Shown: positions 1 to 9,504 of the stretch, piece after piece | Layout: the number at the start of each line of letters is the position of its first letter | How positions within the stretch are numbered: the stretch's first letter is position 1 | NCBI GenBank assembly: GCA_963699535.1 | Contig: CAVOUJ010000014.1 | Span: forward strand, 177,116 to 241,115 | From: VBDM01 sp963699535 | GTDB lineage: Bacteria; Pseudomonadota; Gammaproteobacteria; Burkholderiales; SG8-39 | Length of the DNA: 64,000 nt | Reading direction: 5' to 3' | Program-made: the position numbers and the translations under genes | Notes under the pieces: model-generated | The model's database searches: none | The model's input: the letters and a program-made list of their open reading frames with translations, nothing else | Told to the model about the DNA's origin: nothing

Positions 1-74
1 CTCGCGTCTCTCAGGGCGCGGGCTGAGCGTCGTGGGCGCTCCGGGGCAGACGCCGAGATAGAATCGCACACGAA

Positions 75-1283
75 ATGACGAAGAATCCCCGGGTCATCGT
101 CGCAGGCGCCGGGCCCGTCGGGCTGCTGACGGCGCTTGCGCTTGCGAAGCAGGGCATCTCGGTGCTCGTGCTCGAGGCCGAGCCCGCCCTGACCCTGGAT
201 CTTCGCGCCGGGACGTACCACCCGCCTTCGCTGGAGATGATGGCGCCCTACGGAATCACCGACGAGATGCACAAGACGGCGATCAGGGTGCCGCGCTGGC
301 AGATCCGCGACCGCCGGCAGGGCGTGATCGTCGAGTGGGACGTGACGGAAATCGGCGACCTCACGCCGTATCCCTATCGCCTGCATCTGGAGCAGCACCG
401 GCTCACGCCTATCGTTCTTGCGAAACTCAGGGACTGCCCTGACGCTCGCGTGTGTTTCTCGCACAAGGTGACCGACCTCTCGCAGACCGCCGACAAGGTC
501 AGCGTGACGGCGATGACCCCCGGAGGAACGGAGACCTTCGAGGCCGAATGGCTGGTGGGTGCCGACGGCGGCCGCAGCACCGTGCGCAAGTGCATCGACG
601 TGGGGTTCGACGGCTTTACCTGGGACGAGCGCTTCGTCGTGGCGAGCACGACTTACGACTACGCGCCGCACGGCTACGCCATGAACGCCTACCTCGCCGA
701 TCCCGAGGAGTGGGCGGCGATCTTCAAGATGCCCGACGAGGGGCCGCCCGGGATATGGCGGGTGATATTCCCGGTGCCTCCGGAGGAGGAGGAGGCGGTG
801 ACGCTTTCCGAGGAGCTGGTGGAGCGGCGCTTGCAGCGGTTCCTGGCGAGAAACGAGCGCTACCAGATCAAGTACAAGAGCATCTACAGGGTGCACCAGC
901 GTGTCGCCAAGGAATTCCGAGTCGGGCGCGTCCTCCTCGCCGGCGACGCTGCCCACCTCAACAATCCCATGGGTGCCTTCGGGCTGAACGGCGGAATACA
1001 CGACTCTTTCAACCTCACGGAGAAGCTCGGAAAGGTATGCAAGGGTGAAGCCGACGACACGCTGCTCGACCTGTACGTGCGCCAGCGCCGCACGGTAAAC
1101 CTCGAATACGTGCAGGAGCATTCGATCAAGAATCTGAGGCGGCTCAATGAGAAATCCGAGGAGGGGCGCAGGAAGAATTTCGACGAGCTGCGCCGCCAGG
1201 CGGCGAGCCGGGAAGGGCGGCGGGAGTTCCTGCTCGTGAGCAGCATGATCGCCAGCGTCCGGCGCAGCAATGCGATAACCTAG
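75..1283 (+). CDS. FAD-dependent aromatic-ring monooxygenase-like protein
   Basis: A 402-residue flavoprotein of the PheA/UbiH/salicylate-hydroxylase (group A) type, which uses NAD(P)H and oxygen to hydroxylate aromatic or related substrates in the cytoplasm. The N-terminal Rossmann motif GAGPVG (about residues 11-16), the central DG motif GADGGRSTVRK (about 162-172) and the late GD motif GRVLLAGDAAHLNNPMG are all present in order, so the FAD site is complete. Length is normal for the family. A CoA ligase follows 79 bases downstream on the same strand, so the two may act together on an aromatic or fatty acid. The true substrate cannot be read from the sequence. UbiH-like ubiquinone hydroxylases are a less likely alternative. 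Confidence 0.85.
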   Translation: MTKNPRVIVAGAGPVGLLTALALAKQGISVLVLEAEPALTLDLRAGTYHPPSLEMMAPYGITDEMHKTAIRVPRWQIRDRRQGVIVEWDVTEIGDLTPYPYRLHLEQHRLTPIVLAKLRDCPDARVCFSHKVTDLSQTADKVSVTAMTPGGTETFEAEWLVGADGGRSTVRKCIDVGFDGFTWDERFVVASTTYDYAPHGYAMNAYLADPEEWAAIFKMPDEGPPGIWRVIFPVPPEEEEAVTLSEELVERRLQRFLARNERYQIKYKSIYRVHQRVAKEFRVGRVLLAGDAAHLNNPMGAFGLNGGIHDSFNLTEKLGKVCKGEADDTLLDLYVRQRRTVNLEYVQEHSIKNLRRLNEKSEEGRRKNFDELRRQAASREGRREFLLVSSMIASVRRSNAIT

Positions 1284-1362
1284 CACCGGAACCGGGGTTC
1301 GAGGCAGGCCATGCCCCCGGTGACCCGAAGCCAGGCGGCGGCAAAGCACAGGGGAGACGAGC

Positions 1363-3042
1363 ATGGAAAAAATCTGGCTGAAGCACTACCCGAAGGGTGT
1401 ACCGGCCGAGATCGACTACCGGCAATACCGCTCGATCGGGGACCTGTTCGAGAAGAGCGTCGCGAGCTACCGCGACCGCCCGGCGTACTACAACATGGGC
1501 AAGACGATCAGCTTCGGGGATCTCGACCGGGTGACGCGCGACTTCGGCGCCTGGCTGCAGGCGAAGGGCCTCGCGAAGGGCGCGCGGGTCGCGGTGATGA
1601 TGCCGAACTGCCTGCAGTACCCGATCACGATGTTCGGCACGCTGCGCGCGGGGTGCACGGTCGTGAACGTCAATCCCCTGTACACGGCGCGCGAGCTCGA
1701 GCACCAGCTCAAGGACTCCGGGGCCGAGGTCATCGTCGTTCTCGAGAATTTCGCGCACACGGTGCAGGAGGTGCTCGCGAGGACACCGGTGAAACACGTC
1801 GTGGTTGCCGCGCTCGGCGACATGCTCGGGCTCAAGGGCGCGATCGTGAATTTCGTGGTGCGCAAGGTGAAGAAGATGGTGCCGGCATTCGAGTTGCCGG
1901 GCGCGTTGCGCTTCAACAACGTCCTGCGGGAAGCGGCGGGCATGCAGCTCAAGCCGGTGCAGGTCGGCCACGAGGACATTGCGTTCCTGCAGTACACGGG
2001 CGGGACCACCGGCGTGTCCAAGGGGGCGATGCTGCTCCACCGGAACATACTCGCCAACATCGAGCAGGCCTCCGCGTGGCTGCTGCCCGGCGTCGAAAAC
2101 GAGACGGCAGTGATCATCACCGCCTTGCCCCTGTATCACATATTTTCGCTTACGGTGAACTGCCTCACGATGATGAAGGTCGGCGGCCTGAATGTCCTGA
2201 TCACCAATCCGCGCGACATCCCTGCCTTCGTCAAGGAGCTCTCGAAGCACCGCTACAACATCATCACGGGCGTGAACACGCTGTTCAACGCTTTTCTGAA
2301 CAATCCGGATTTCCACAAGCTCGATTTTTCCGCGGTCAAGCTGTGCGTCGGCGGCGGCATGGCTGTTCAGAAAGCCGTGGCCGAGCGCTGGAAACAGGTC
2401 ACCGGCCGCACTCTGCTCGAAGGCTACGGCCTCACCGAGACCAGCCCTTGCGCGACGATGAACCCGCTCAACCTCACCGAGTACAACGGCTCGATCGGCC
2501 TGCCGATGCCCTCGACCGAGATCGTCCTGCGCGATGACGCAGGCAAGGAAGTCGCGCGCGGGCAGCCCGGCGAGATCTGCATTCGCGGGCCGCAAGTCAT
2601 GAAAGGTTACTGGAACCGCCCTGACGAGACCGCCAAGGTGCTTGGCTCCGATGGTTTTCTCGCCACTGGGGATGTCGGCGAGATGGACGAGAAGGGCTTC
2701 GTCCGTATCGTCGACCGCAAGAAGGACATGATCCTGGTCTCGGGCTTCAACGTCTATCCGAACGAAATCGAGCAGGTCGTGGTCATGCACCCCGGCGTGC
2801 TCGAATGCGCGGCGATCGGCGTGCCGGATGCCAACGCCGGCGAGGTGCCCAAGCTGTTCGTGGTCAAGAAGGACCCCGCGCTCACCGAAGCCGACATCCG
2901 CAAGCACTGCGAGGCCAACCTCACCGGCTACAAGCGTCCCAAGTTCGTCGAATTCAGGAACGAGCTGCCGAAGACCAATGTCGGCAAGATCCTGCGCCGC
3001 GCCTTGCGCGACGAAGCGAAGGCCGGATCCGCGAGGGGGTGA
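1363..3042 (+). CDS. fadD: Long-chain fatty acid--CoA ligase (AMP-forming)
   Basis: A 559-residue AMP-forming acyl-CoA synthetase that activates a fatty or aryl-alkanoic acid with ATP and CoA at the inner membrane face. The P-loop-like motif YTGGTTGVSKGA lies near residues 210-222, the adenylation motif GYGLTETSP in the centre, and the hinge region GDVGEMDEKGFVRIVDRKKD near residue 440. The C-terminal catalytic lysine region is NVGKILRRALRDE. Length and order match FadD. The start is the ATG behind a purine-rich GGGGAGACG. The upstream monooxygenase on the same strand could be co-transcribed. A medium-chain or aromatic substrate cannot be excluded. Confidence 0.88.
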   Translation: MEKIWLKHYPKGVPAEIDYRQYRSIGDLFEKSVASYRDRPAYYNMGKTISFGDLDRVTRDFGAWLQAKGLAKGARVAVMMPNCLQYPITMFGTLRAGCTVVNVNPLYTARELEHQLKDSGAEVIVVLENFAHTVQEVLARTPVKHVVVAALGDMLGLKGAIVNFVVRKVKKMVPAFELPGALRFNNVLREAAGMQLKPVQVGHEDIAFLQYTGGTTGVSKGAMLLHRNILANIEQASAWLLPGVENETAVIITALPLYHIFSLTVNCLTMMKVGGLNVLITNPRDIPAFVKELSKHRYNIITGVNTLFNAFLNNPDFHKLDFSAVKLCVGGGMAVQKAVAERWKQVTGRTLLEGYGLTETSPCATMNPLNLTEYNGSIGLPMPSTEIVLRDDAGKEVARGQPGEICIRGPQVMKGYWNRPDETAKVLGSDGFLATGDVGEMDEKGFVRIVDRKKDMILVSGFNVYPNEIEQVVVMHPGVLECAAIGVPDANAGEVPKLFVVKKDPALTEADIRKHCEANLTGYKRPKFVEFRNELPKTNVGKILRRALRDEAKAGSARG

Positions 3043-3082
3043 GGGGGTAGACGGGGAACCCCAGGTTCCCTGTTCTATCAGC

Positions 3083-3754
3083 TCAGCGCTCGAGCTCGGG
3101 GTGCATCGCGAGCACGCGCTTGCGAAGCTCGAGCAGGTACGCGTCGCGCACGCCGTGCGCGGTCAGGCCGCGTACCGTTTCCATCAGATATTCGGCCGGC
3201 GTGCCGAGCTGGCCGCGCGTGCTCACCAGAGTCTTGATCACCGATTCGAGCGGCAGTCTGCCCGCGTAGTTGGAGTGCTCCCGGTTGACGAAGAAGGCAA
3301 TCGCCTGAACCGTTGCCTCCCCGGTGTCGACCCTTGCCCAGCGCGGACTGTAGGCGCCGAGCACCATCTCGCGCCGCCACAGAAGACGCAACTCGTCCCT
3401 CGCGTGGCGGCCGGCGATGCGGAACGCCACGCCGCGGCAGCTGCCGCCTGAATCCAGCCCGAGCACGAGCCCGGGTTTTTGCAGCGAGCCGCGATTGACG
3501 TGCGACCATATGCAGAAGCTGCGGTGAAAGCCGTGCAGGTGCGCGACGCGCCGCTCGTCGAAGTGAACGATGGGGTTCCAGACGAGCGAGCCGTAGCCGA
3601 ACAGCCACACGTCGGCGCCGTTCGGATGGCCTTCGAGCAACCCCTGGAGCGAGGCTTCCTGGTCGGCATCGGAGAGTACCGGCGCCTCCGGATTCGCCTG
3701 GCGGAAGTTCTTTCGCAGCAGGTCGTTCTCGAGATCGGCGCGGGTAAGGGACAT
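3083..3754 (-). CDS. chaC: Gamma-glutamylcyclotransferase, ChaC family
   Basis: A 223-residue ChaC-type enzyme that splits glutathione into 5-oxoproline and Cys-Gly in the cytoplasm. The substrate-binding signature WLFGYGSLVWNP lies near residues 50-61, and the likely catalytic glutamate sits in LWRREMVLGAYSPRW. The rest follows the family to the end, including the late LRKRVLAMHPE helix. It is convergent with fadD (40 bases between the stops) and divergent from the FG-GAP lipoprotein gene. No operon partner is visible. The assignment to the ChaC family is clear; the physiological role (glutathione turnover) is from family knowledge. Confidence 0.9.
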   Translation of the reverse strand: MSLTRADLENDLLRKNFRQANPEAPVLSDADQEASLQGLLEGHPNGADVWLFGYGSLVWNPIVHFDERRVAHLHGFHRSFCIWSHVNRGSLQKPGLVLGLDSGGSCRGVAFRIAGRHARDELRLLWRREMVLGAYSPRWARVDTGEATVQAIAFFVNREHSNYAGRLPLESVIKTLVSTRGQLGTPAEYLMETVRGLTAHGVRDAYLLELRKRVLAMHPELER

Positions 3755-3861
3755 GCGGGAAGATTAGCAGGTTGTTGAAAGAGGGGGCATCCCCGGCTCG
3801 AACCGTGACTGTGGTGGTTTTCGGGTATGCTGACTTCACAAGTACGTGATCTGGGAGGGTC

Positions 3862-5391
3862 ATGCACGCAAGAACAACAGCAGTCCGAGGAATTTCCGTT
3901 TTCTTCCTGTCCGTGCTCGCGGTGTTGCTTGCGTCGTGCGGAGGCGGAGGCGACAGCGCCCCGGCAGGTCCTGGTCCCAACACACAAGCGATCGGTTATG
4001 TAAAGGCCTCGAACACCGGGGCCGGTGACCAGTTCGGCGTCTCGGTCGCCCTGAGCGGGGATGGCAACACGCTCGCGGTCGGAGCACCGCTCGAAGACAG
4101 CAGCACCACCGGTATCAACAGCACGCCGGATGAGTTGGCTGCTGAGTCCGGAGCGGTATACATCTACACCCGCAGCGCCGGGACTTGGTCGCAGCAGGCC
4201 TATGTGAAGGCCTCGAACACCGGGGCTAACGACCAGTTCGGCGTCTCGGTCGCCTTGAGCGGGGATGGCAACACGCTCGCGGTCGGGGCGTATCTCGAAG
4301 ACAGCAGCACCACCGGTATCAACAGCACGCCGAATGAGCTGGCCGCCGACGCCGGCGCGGTGTATGTGTTCACCCGCGCGGCCGGGGTATGGACGCAGCA
4401 GGCCTACATCAAGGCTTTGAACCCGGGAGCCGGCGACAACTTCGGCATCTCGATTACCCTCTCCGGCGACGGTAACACGCTCGCGGTCGGGGCGCCGCTC
4501 GAAGACAGCAGCACTACCGGCATCGGCAGCACACCGGATGAGTTGGCGCCCAACGCTGGAGCGGTATACGTCTTCACGCGCAGTGCCGGTGCCTGGTCCC
4601 AGCAGGCCTATGTGAAGGCCTCGAACACGGGGGGCGGTGACCAGTTCGGTGGCCTGGTCGCCCTGAGCGGCGACGGCGACACGCTCGCGGTCGGGGCGCG
4701 GCTCGAAGACAGCGGCACTACCGGCATCGACAGCACGCCGGATGAGTCCGCGGCCAACGCCGGAGCGGCATACGTCTTCAATCGCAATGCCGGCGCCTGG
4801 TCCCAGCAGGCCTATGTGAAGGCCTCGAACACCGGGCCCGGTGACGTATTCGGTCGGGTCGCCCTGAGCGGCGACGGCAACACGCTCGCGGTCGGGGCGA
4901 ATGGCGAAGGTAGCAGCACCACCGGCATCGGCAGCACACCGGATGAGTTGGCCCCCTTGGCCGGCGCGGTGTACGTCTTCACCCGCAGCGCCGGGACTTG
5001 GTCGCAGCAGGCCTATGTGAAGGCCTCCAACACCGGGGCCGGTGACCAGTTCGGTGCCCTGATCGCCCTGAGCGGCGACGGTAACACGCTCGCGGTCGGG
5101 GCGCGGCACGAAGACAGCAGCAGCACCGGCATCGGCAGCACGCCGGATGAGTTGGCCCCCGACTCCGGCGCGGTGTACGTCTTCGCCCGCAGCTCCGGCG
5201 CCTGGTCGCAGCAGGCCTATGTGAAGGCCTCGAACACCGGGACCAACGACCAGTTCGGTCTCGCAGTCGCCCTGAACGGCGATGGCAGCACGCTCGCGGT
5301 CGGGGCGCAGTTCGAGGACAGCAGCGCTACCGGCATCGGCAGCACACCGGATGAGTTGGCCGCCAACGCCGGCGCGGTGTACGTGTATTAG
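3862..5391 (+). CDS. FG-GAP-type tandem-repeat lipoprotein
   Basis: A 509-residue predicted lipoprotein. Residues 1-26 form a signal peptide ending in the lipobox LLASC, with Cys26 the lipidated residue, followed by a GGGGDSAP linker. The remainder is seven tandem copies of a 68-residue unit with the core YVKASNTGAGDQFG, LSGDGNTLAVGA, EDSSTTGI, STPDELA and GAVYVFTRSAG. This resembles FG-GAP/integrin-alpha beta-propeller blades, so a seven-bladed propeller on the cell surface or in the periplasm is likely (inference). The last blade is shorter and ends at VYVY, as expected if the propeller closes by strand exchange. One blade, from about 4813, lacks one codon. RBS GGGAGGG precedes the ATG. Ligand unknown. 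Confidence 0.8.
   Translation: MHARTTAVRGISVFFLSVLAVLLASCGGGGDSAPAGPGPNTQAIGYVKASNTGAGDQFGVSVALSGDGNTLAVGAPLEDSSTTGINSTPDELAAESGAVYIYTRSAGTWSQQAYVKASNTGANDQFGVSVALSGDGNTLAVGAYLEDSSTTGINSTPNELAADAGAVYVFTRAAGVWTQQAYIKALNPGAGDNFGISITLSGDGNTLAVGAPLEDSSTTGIGSTPDELAPNAGAVYVFTRSAGAWSQQAYVKASNTGGGDQFGGLVALSGDGDTLAVGARLEDSGTTGIDSTPDESAANAGAAYVFNRNAGAWSQQAYVKASNTGPGDVFGRVALSGDGNTLAVGANGEGSSTTGIGSTPDELAPLAGAVYVFTRSAGTWSQQAYVKASNTGAGDQFGALIALSGDGNTLAVGARHEDSSSTGIGSTPDELAPDSGAVYVFARSSGAWSQQAYVKASNTGTNDQFGLAVALNGDGSTLAVGAQFEDSSATGIGSTPDELAANAGAVYVY
3997..5388 (+). repeat. Seven tandem copies of a 204-bp coding repeat
   Basis: Units begin at 3997, 4201, 4405, 4609, 4813, 5014 and 5218 with the recurring start TATGTGAAGGCCTCGAACAC. 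Spacing is 204 bases except one 201-base unit (4813-5013). The last copy is truncated at the stop codon. Every unit keeps the reading frame, and neighbouring copies are very similar in DNA, so copy number can change by recombination or be miscounted in assembly. Confidence 0.92.
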
Positions 5392-5449
5392 AGGGCAACC
5401 TCTCCAGGAGAGGTGGGGGTGCGCCCCGGCGGCGGGCGTGGCGCCCGGG

Positions 5450-8400
5450 CTACGCGGCCCTCGCGGTGGAGCGGTGGGCGCGGAACTGGGCGAGCAACTC
5501 AGCTTCCTTTTTCTTCGCGCCGTCGAGATGCCGGCGCTTGATGTGGCCGTAGCCGCGGATGTGCTCGGGAACGCTCGCGATCTCTACAGCGAGCGCGTGG
5601 TTTTCGCGGCTCAAGCGCCCGAGCAGCTCGGCGACCGTCGCCTCGTACTCTTCAACCAACCGCCGCTCGGTCCGGCGCTCTTCGGTGTGGCCGAAGGGAT
5701 CGAGTGCGGTTCCGCGCAGGAACTTGAGCTTCGCTAGAACCCCGAAGGCGATCCTCATCCACGAACCGAACTCCGATTTCTTCGCTTCGCCCGTGACCGG
5801 GTCGGGCTTGTTGAAGATCGGCGGAGCGAGGTGAAATTTCAGCTTGTAGTCGCCCTCGAACATGCCTTCGATTCTCCGCATGAACGCAGGATCAGTGTGC
5901 AGGCGCGCGACCTCGTACTCGTCCTTGTACGCCATGAGCTTGAAGTAGTAGCGGGCAACCGCCTCGGTGAGCGAAGACTTTCCTTCATTTCCACCGGCTT
6001 TGTGAATTTCCGTTTCGCGCACGCGCTCGACCAGTTTTCTGTAGCGCGCTGCGTACGCCGTATTCTGGTAGTCGGTGAGGAACTCGACCCTGCGCGCGAT
6101 CAGCTCGTCGAGATTGCGCGAGAAGGCCTGCGAGATGGGAATGACCTCTGCCGGAATCGCGATGCGCTCGACTGCAGCGAGATCGGCCGCTGCGCGCCGC
6201 CCCCACAGGAACGCTTTCTTGTTGAATTCCACGGCGACGCCGTTCAGCTCGATCGCGCGCAGGAGCGAACCCTCCGCGAGCGGGACCCAGCCCTTCTGGA
6301 ACGCGTAGCCGAGCATGAACATGTTGGTGGCGATCGCGTCGCCCATGAGCGCGGTCGCGAGCTTTCCGGCCGGGACGAAATCGACGTTCTTCGCGCCCGC
6401 CGCTTCGACGATGTCCGCCTGGAGGTCGGTTCCGGGAAGCTGCCAGTCGGGGTTCTTCACGAAATCCGCGGTCGGCGACACCGTCGCGTTGACCAGCACC
6501 GTGGTCTTCCTGTCGTTCATTCTCGAGAGCGCTTCGCTCCCCGAGGCGACGACGAGGTCGCAGCCGAGCACGAGGTCGGCGGCCCCGGTCCCGACGCGCA
6601 CCGAATGGAGCTCCCCGGGCGAGCGCGCGATCTTGACGTGCGACATCACCGGCCCGAATTTCTGCGCGAGGCCGCTCATGTCGAGCACGGTGGCGCCTTT
6701 GCCTTCGAGGTGCGCCGCCATCGCGACGATCTGGCCGATGGTGATGACGCCCATGCCGCCGATTCCGGTAACGAGCGTCTCGTAAGGCTTATCCAGTCTG
6801 AGCGTGTGCGGTTCGGGCAAGGACGCGAAATTCCGAATCGCCCGGCGAGGCCGCCTTGCCTTTCCTCAGGTTGCCGCCTTCGACCGTGACGAAGCTCGGG
6901 CAGAAGCCTTCGAGGCACGAGTAGTCCTTGTTGCAGGCGGACTGGTTGATCGCGCGCTTGCGTCCGAACTCGGTCTCGAGCGGCTCGACCGAAAGGCAGT
7001 TCGATTTCGTGCTGCAGTCGCCGCAGCCTTCGCAGACCAGCTCGTTGATCACCACGCGCTTGGGCGGATCGGGAAATTCCTCGCGTTTCCTGCGGCGCCG
7101 CTTCTCGGTCGCGCAGGTCTGCACGTAGATGATCGCCGAGACGCCTTTTACCTCGCGCAGCTCGCGCTGCACGGCGTCGAGTTCCTCGCGCTGGCGGATG
7201 GTCACTCCGGGCGCCCAGGCGAGCCCGGCGGGGAGCGGCTCTTTGTCGTCCACGACTGCGACGATCGGTCTCACGCCCTCGGCGGCGATCTGGCGAGAGA
7301 CCATCGCCGGGTCGAGCGGGCCGTCGATGTGCTGGCCGCCGGTCATCGCGACCGCGTCGTTGTAGAGGATCTTGTAGGTCATGCTGACGCCGGCGGCGAC
7401 CGCGGCGCGGATCGCGAGGAGCCCGGAGTGGAAGTAGGTCCCGTCGCCGATGTTGGCGAAGACGTGCGGGCACTCGGTGAAATGCGCCTGCCCGATCCAG
7501 GGCGCGCCCTCGCCGCCCATGTGGGTGAAGGTCGCGGTGTTGCGGTCCATCCACAGCGCCATGAAGTGGCAGCCGATTCCCGCCATGGCGCGGCTGCCCT
7601 CGGGCACGCGGGTCGAGGTGTTGTGCGGGCAGCCGGAGCAGAAGTAGGGCGAGCGGTTCGTGACGACGCGCGGCCTGGCGAGGGCCTTCTCCTTGAATTC
7701 GAGATAGGCGACGCCGTTCTCGGTAACGATCGCCCATGCGCTGATCGAGCCCGAGTTTCGCAAAGCGGCTGACAAGGGCCTTCGCGATCAGCGCGGGCGA
7801 CAACTCGTAGTGCGCCGGCAGCAGCCAGTTGCCCGGCCGGCTGCCCCTCCGCGATCGACCATTCGCCGTTGTCGTCGAACTTCCCGACCACGCGCGGCGG
7901 CCGCATGCCTTCGCGCCAGTTGTACAGCTCCTCCTTGATCTGGTATTCGATGACCTGGCGCTTCTCCTCGACCACGAGGATTTCCTCGAGCCCCTCGGCG
8001 AACTTGCGCGCGCCCTGCGGCTCGAGCGGCCAGGACATCGCCACCTTGTACAGGCGGATGCCGGCGTCGCGCGCTGCGGTCTCGTCGATGCCGAGGTCTG
8101 CAAGCGCCTGCAGCGTGTCGCCGAAGGACTTGCCGGTGGTGATGATGCCGAGGCGCGCGCGCGGCGAATCCCACACGATGCGGTCGAGCTTGTTGGCGCG
8201 GCAGTAGGCGAGCGCGGCATAGACCTTGTAGTCGAGCAGCCGCGCCTCCTGCTCGAGGAACCCGTCGGGCCAGCGGATGTTCAGGCCTCCCTGGCGGCAT
8301 TGCGAAATCCGGGGGGATCGCAATCGTCACGCGCTGCGGGTCGATCTCGACCACGGCGCCGGACTCGATCACGTCGGTCACGCACTTGAACGCCACCCAG

Positions 8401-8996
8401 CAGCCTGAAAAGCGCGACATGGCGAAGCCGTGAAGCCCGAGGTCGAGATACTCCTGCACGCTCGACGGATTGAGGAGCGGAATGCAGCAGGCCTTGAACA
8501 CGTGCTCGCTCTGGTGGGCGAGGGTCGAGGACTTGGCGGCGTGATCGTCTCCGGCGAGCACCAGCACGCCGCCGTGCTTCGAGGTGCCTGCGGAGTTGGC
8601 GTGCTTGAACACGTCGCCGCAACGATCGACTCCCGGCCCCTTGCCGTACCACATCGCGAACACGCCGTCGTATTTCGCGTCGGGGAAGAGATTGACCTGC
8701 TGCGTGCCCCAGATCGCCGTGGCGGCGAGGTCCTCGTTGACGCCGGGCTGGAACTTGACGTGGTGCTCGGCGAGGAACTTCCCGGCCTTCCATAGGGCCT
8801 GATCGAGCCCGCCCACGGGCGAGCCCCGGTAGCCCGAAATGAAGCCGCCTGTGTTGAGGCCCGCGGCGAGATCGCGCACGCGCTGGAGCATCGGCAGACG
8901 CACCAGCGCCTGCGTGCCTGTCATGAAAGCGCGCCCGGACCGCAGCGTGTACTTGTCTTCCAGGCCGATTTCCTGCGGACGGGCGGGAGCGTTCAT
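5450..8996 (-). CDS. Indolepyruvate ferredoxin oxidoreductase, single-chain (four frame breaks as sequenced)
   Basis: A single-chain 2-oxoacid:ferredoxin oxidoreductase of about 1180 residues that decarboxylates aryl-pyruvates to acyl-CoA using TPP and iron-sulfur clusters. The N-terminal part starts MNAPARPQEIGLEDKYTLRS and contains GFISGYRGSPVGG. The middle has the CSGCPHNTSTRVPEGS and GIGCHFMALW region, then ferredoxin-like cysteines (CEGCGDCSTKSNC). The C-terminal part is the gamma domain (VTGIGGMGVITIG) plus the long tail typical of this fused form. Four one-base insertions, near 8289, 7830, 7735 and 6820, split it. Removing one base at each gives one continuous frame, so sequencing error is likelier than decay. 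Two further IorA-type genes lie at 57-63 kb. Confidence 0.85.
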
Positions 8997-9100
8997 GTCA
9001 TTGCAAGAGGGATAGCCGCCCGAGAGACGGCCAGCCCGATTATTCTACGCTTCGAGTCCCGGCGGGCGAGCCGCGGAAGCGAAATGCGTGCCAGCCTTCG

Positions 9101-9129
9101 TTGACAGCCCAGGTGAAACTATCCATAAT
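9101..9129 (+). promoter_or_regulatory. Sigma-70-type promoter of the tRNA-tuf-secE operon
   Basis: TTGACA (9101-9106) and CATAAT (9124-9129) are separated by 17 bases and end 15 bases before tRNA-Tyr. This is a near-consensus promoter at the place where transcription of a tRNA/translation operon must begin. No coding sequence lies between the divergent oxidoreductase gene (start 8996) and the tRNA. Confidence 0.7.
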
Positions 9130-9144
9130 TAGCGGTTTTCGTTC

Positions 9145-9231
9145 GGAGGGGTGCCCGAGCGGTTAAAGGGGGCAGACTGTAAATCTGTTGGCCTTGCGCC
9201 TACGTTGGTTCGAATCCAACCTCCTCCACCA
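9145..9231 (+). tRNA. tyrT: tRNA-Tyr (GTA)
   Basis: An 87-base class II tRNA with a long variable arm. The acceptor stem GGAGGGG pairs with CTCCTCC, anticodon GTA is at 9179-9181, the T arm is GGTTCGAATCC, and CCA is encoded at 9229-9231. It is the first gene of the tRNA-tuf-secE operon, as in other proteobacteria. Confidence 0.96.
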
Positions 9232-9293
9232 AGTCATCGGTCGCCTCGCAGGGTTTGACGAAGGGTTCGGTAGGCAAATTGGTTACACACGGC

Positions 9294-9367
9294 GCGGGTG
9301 TAGCTCAATGGTAGAGCAGAAGCCTTCCAAGCTTACGACGAGGGTTCGATTCCCTTCACCCGCTCCA
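9294..9367 (+). tRNA. glyT: tRNA-Gly (TCC)
   Basis: A 74-base tRNA with acceptor GCGGGTG/CACCCGC, D arm TAGCTCAATGGTAGAGC, anticodon TCC at 9326-9328, T arm GGGTTCGATTCCC, and encoded CCA. It lies between tRNA-Tyr and tRNA-Thr in the conserved order. Confidence 0.96.
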
Positions 9368-9399
9368 GATTTGCGCAGCGATTTTGGGTAGCGCACGCC

Positions 9400-9474
<75 letters not shown>

Positions 9475-9504
9475 ACGCACACTGTAATTGCAGGGGAACA
9501 CATC

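Noticed and set aside
3238..5109. A long minus-strand frame with a repeated pattern opposite the FG-GAP gene
   Set aside because: It is the reverse reading of the 204-bp repeats. The plus-strand protein has a lipobox, an RBS and family motifs.
3997..5388. Regular repeats considered as a CRISPR array
   Set aside because: Units are 204 bases, in frame and without unique spacers. No cas genes are present.
5392..5449. ACCTCTCC-GGAGAGGT palindrome after the FG-GAP gene as a terminator
   Set aside because: No T tract follows and the loop is too small for a convincing terminator.
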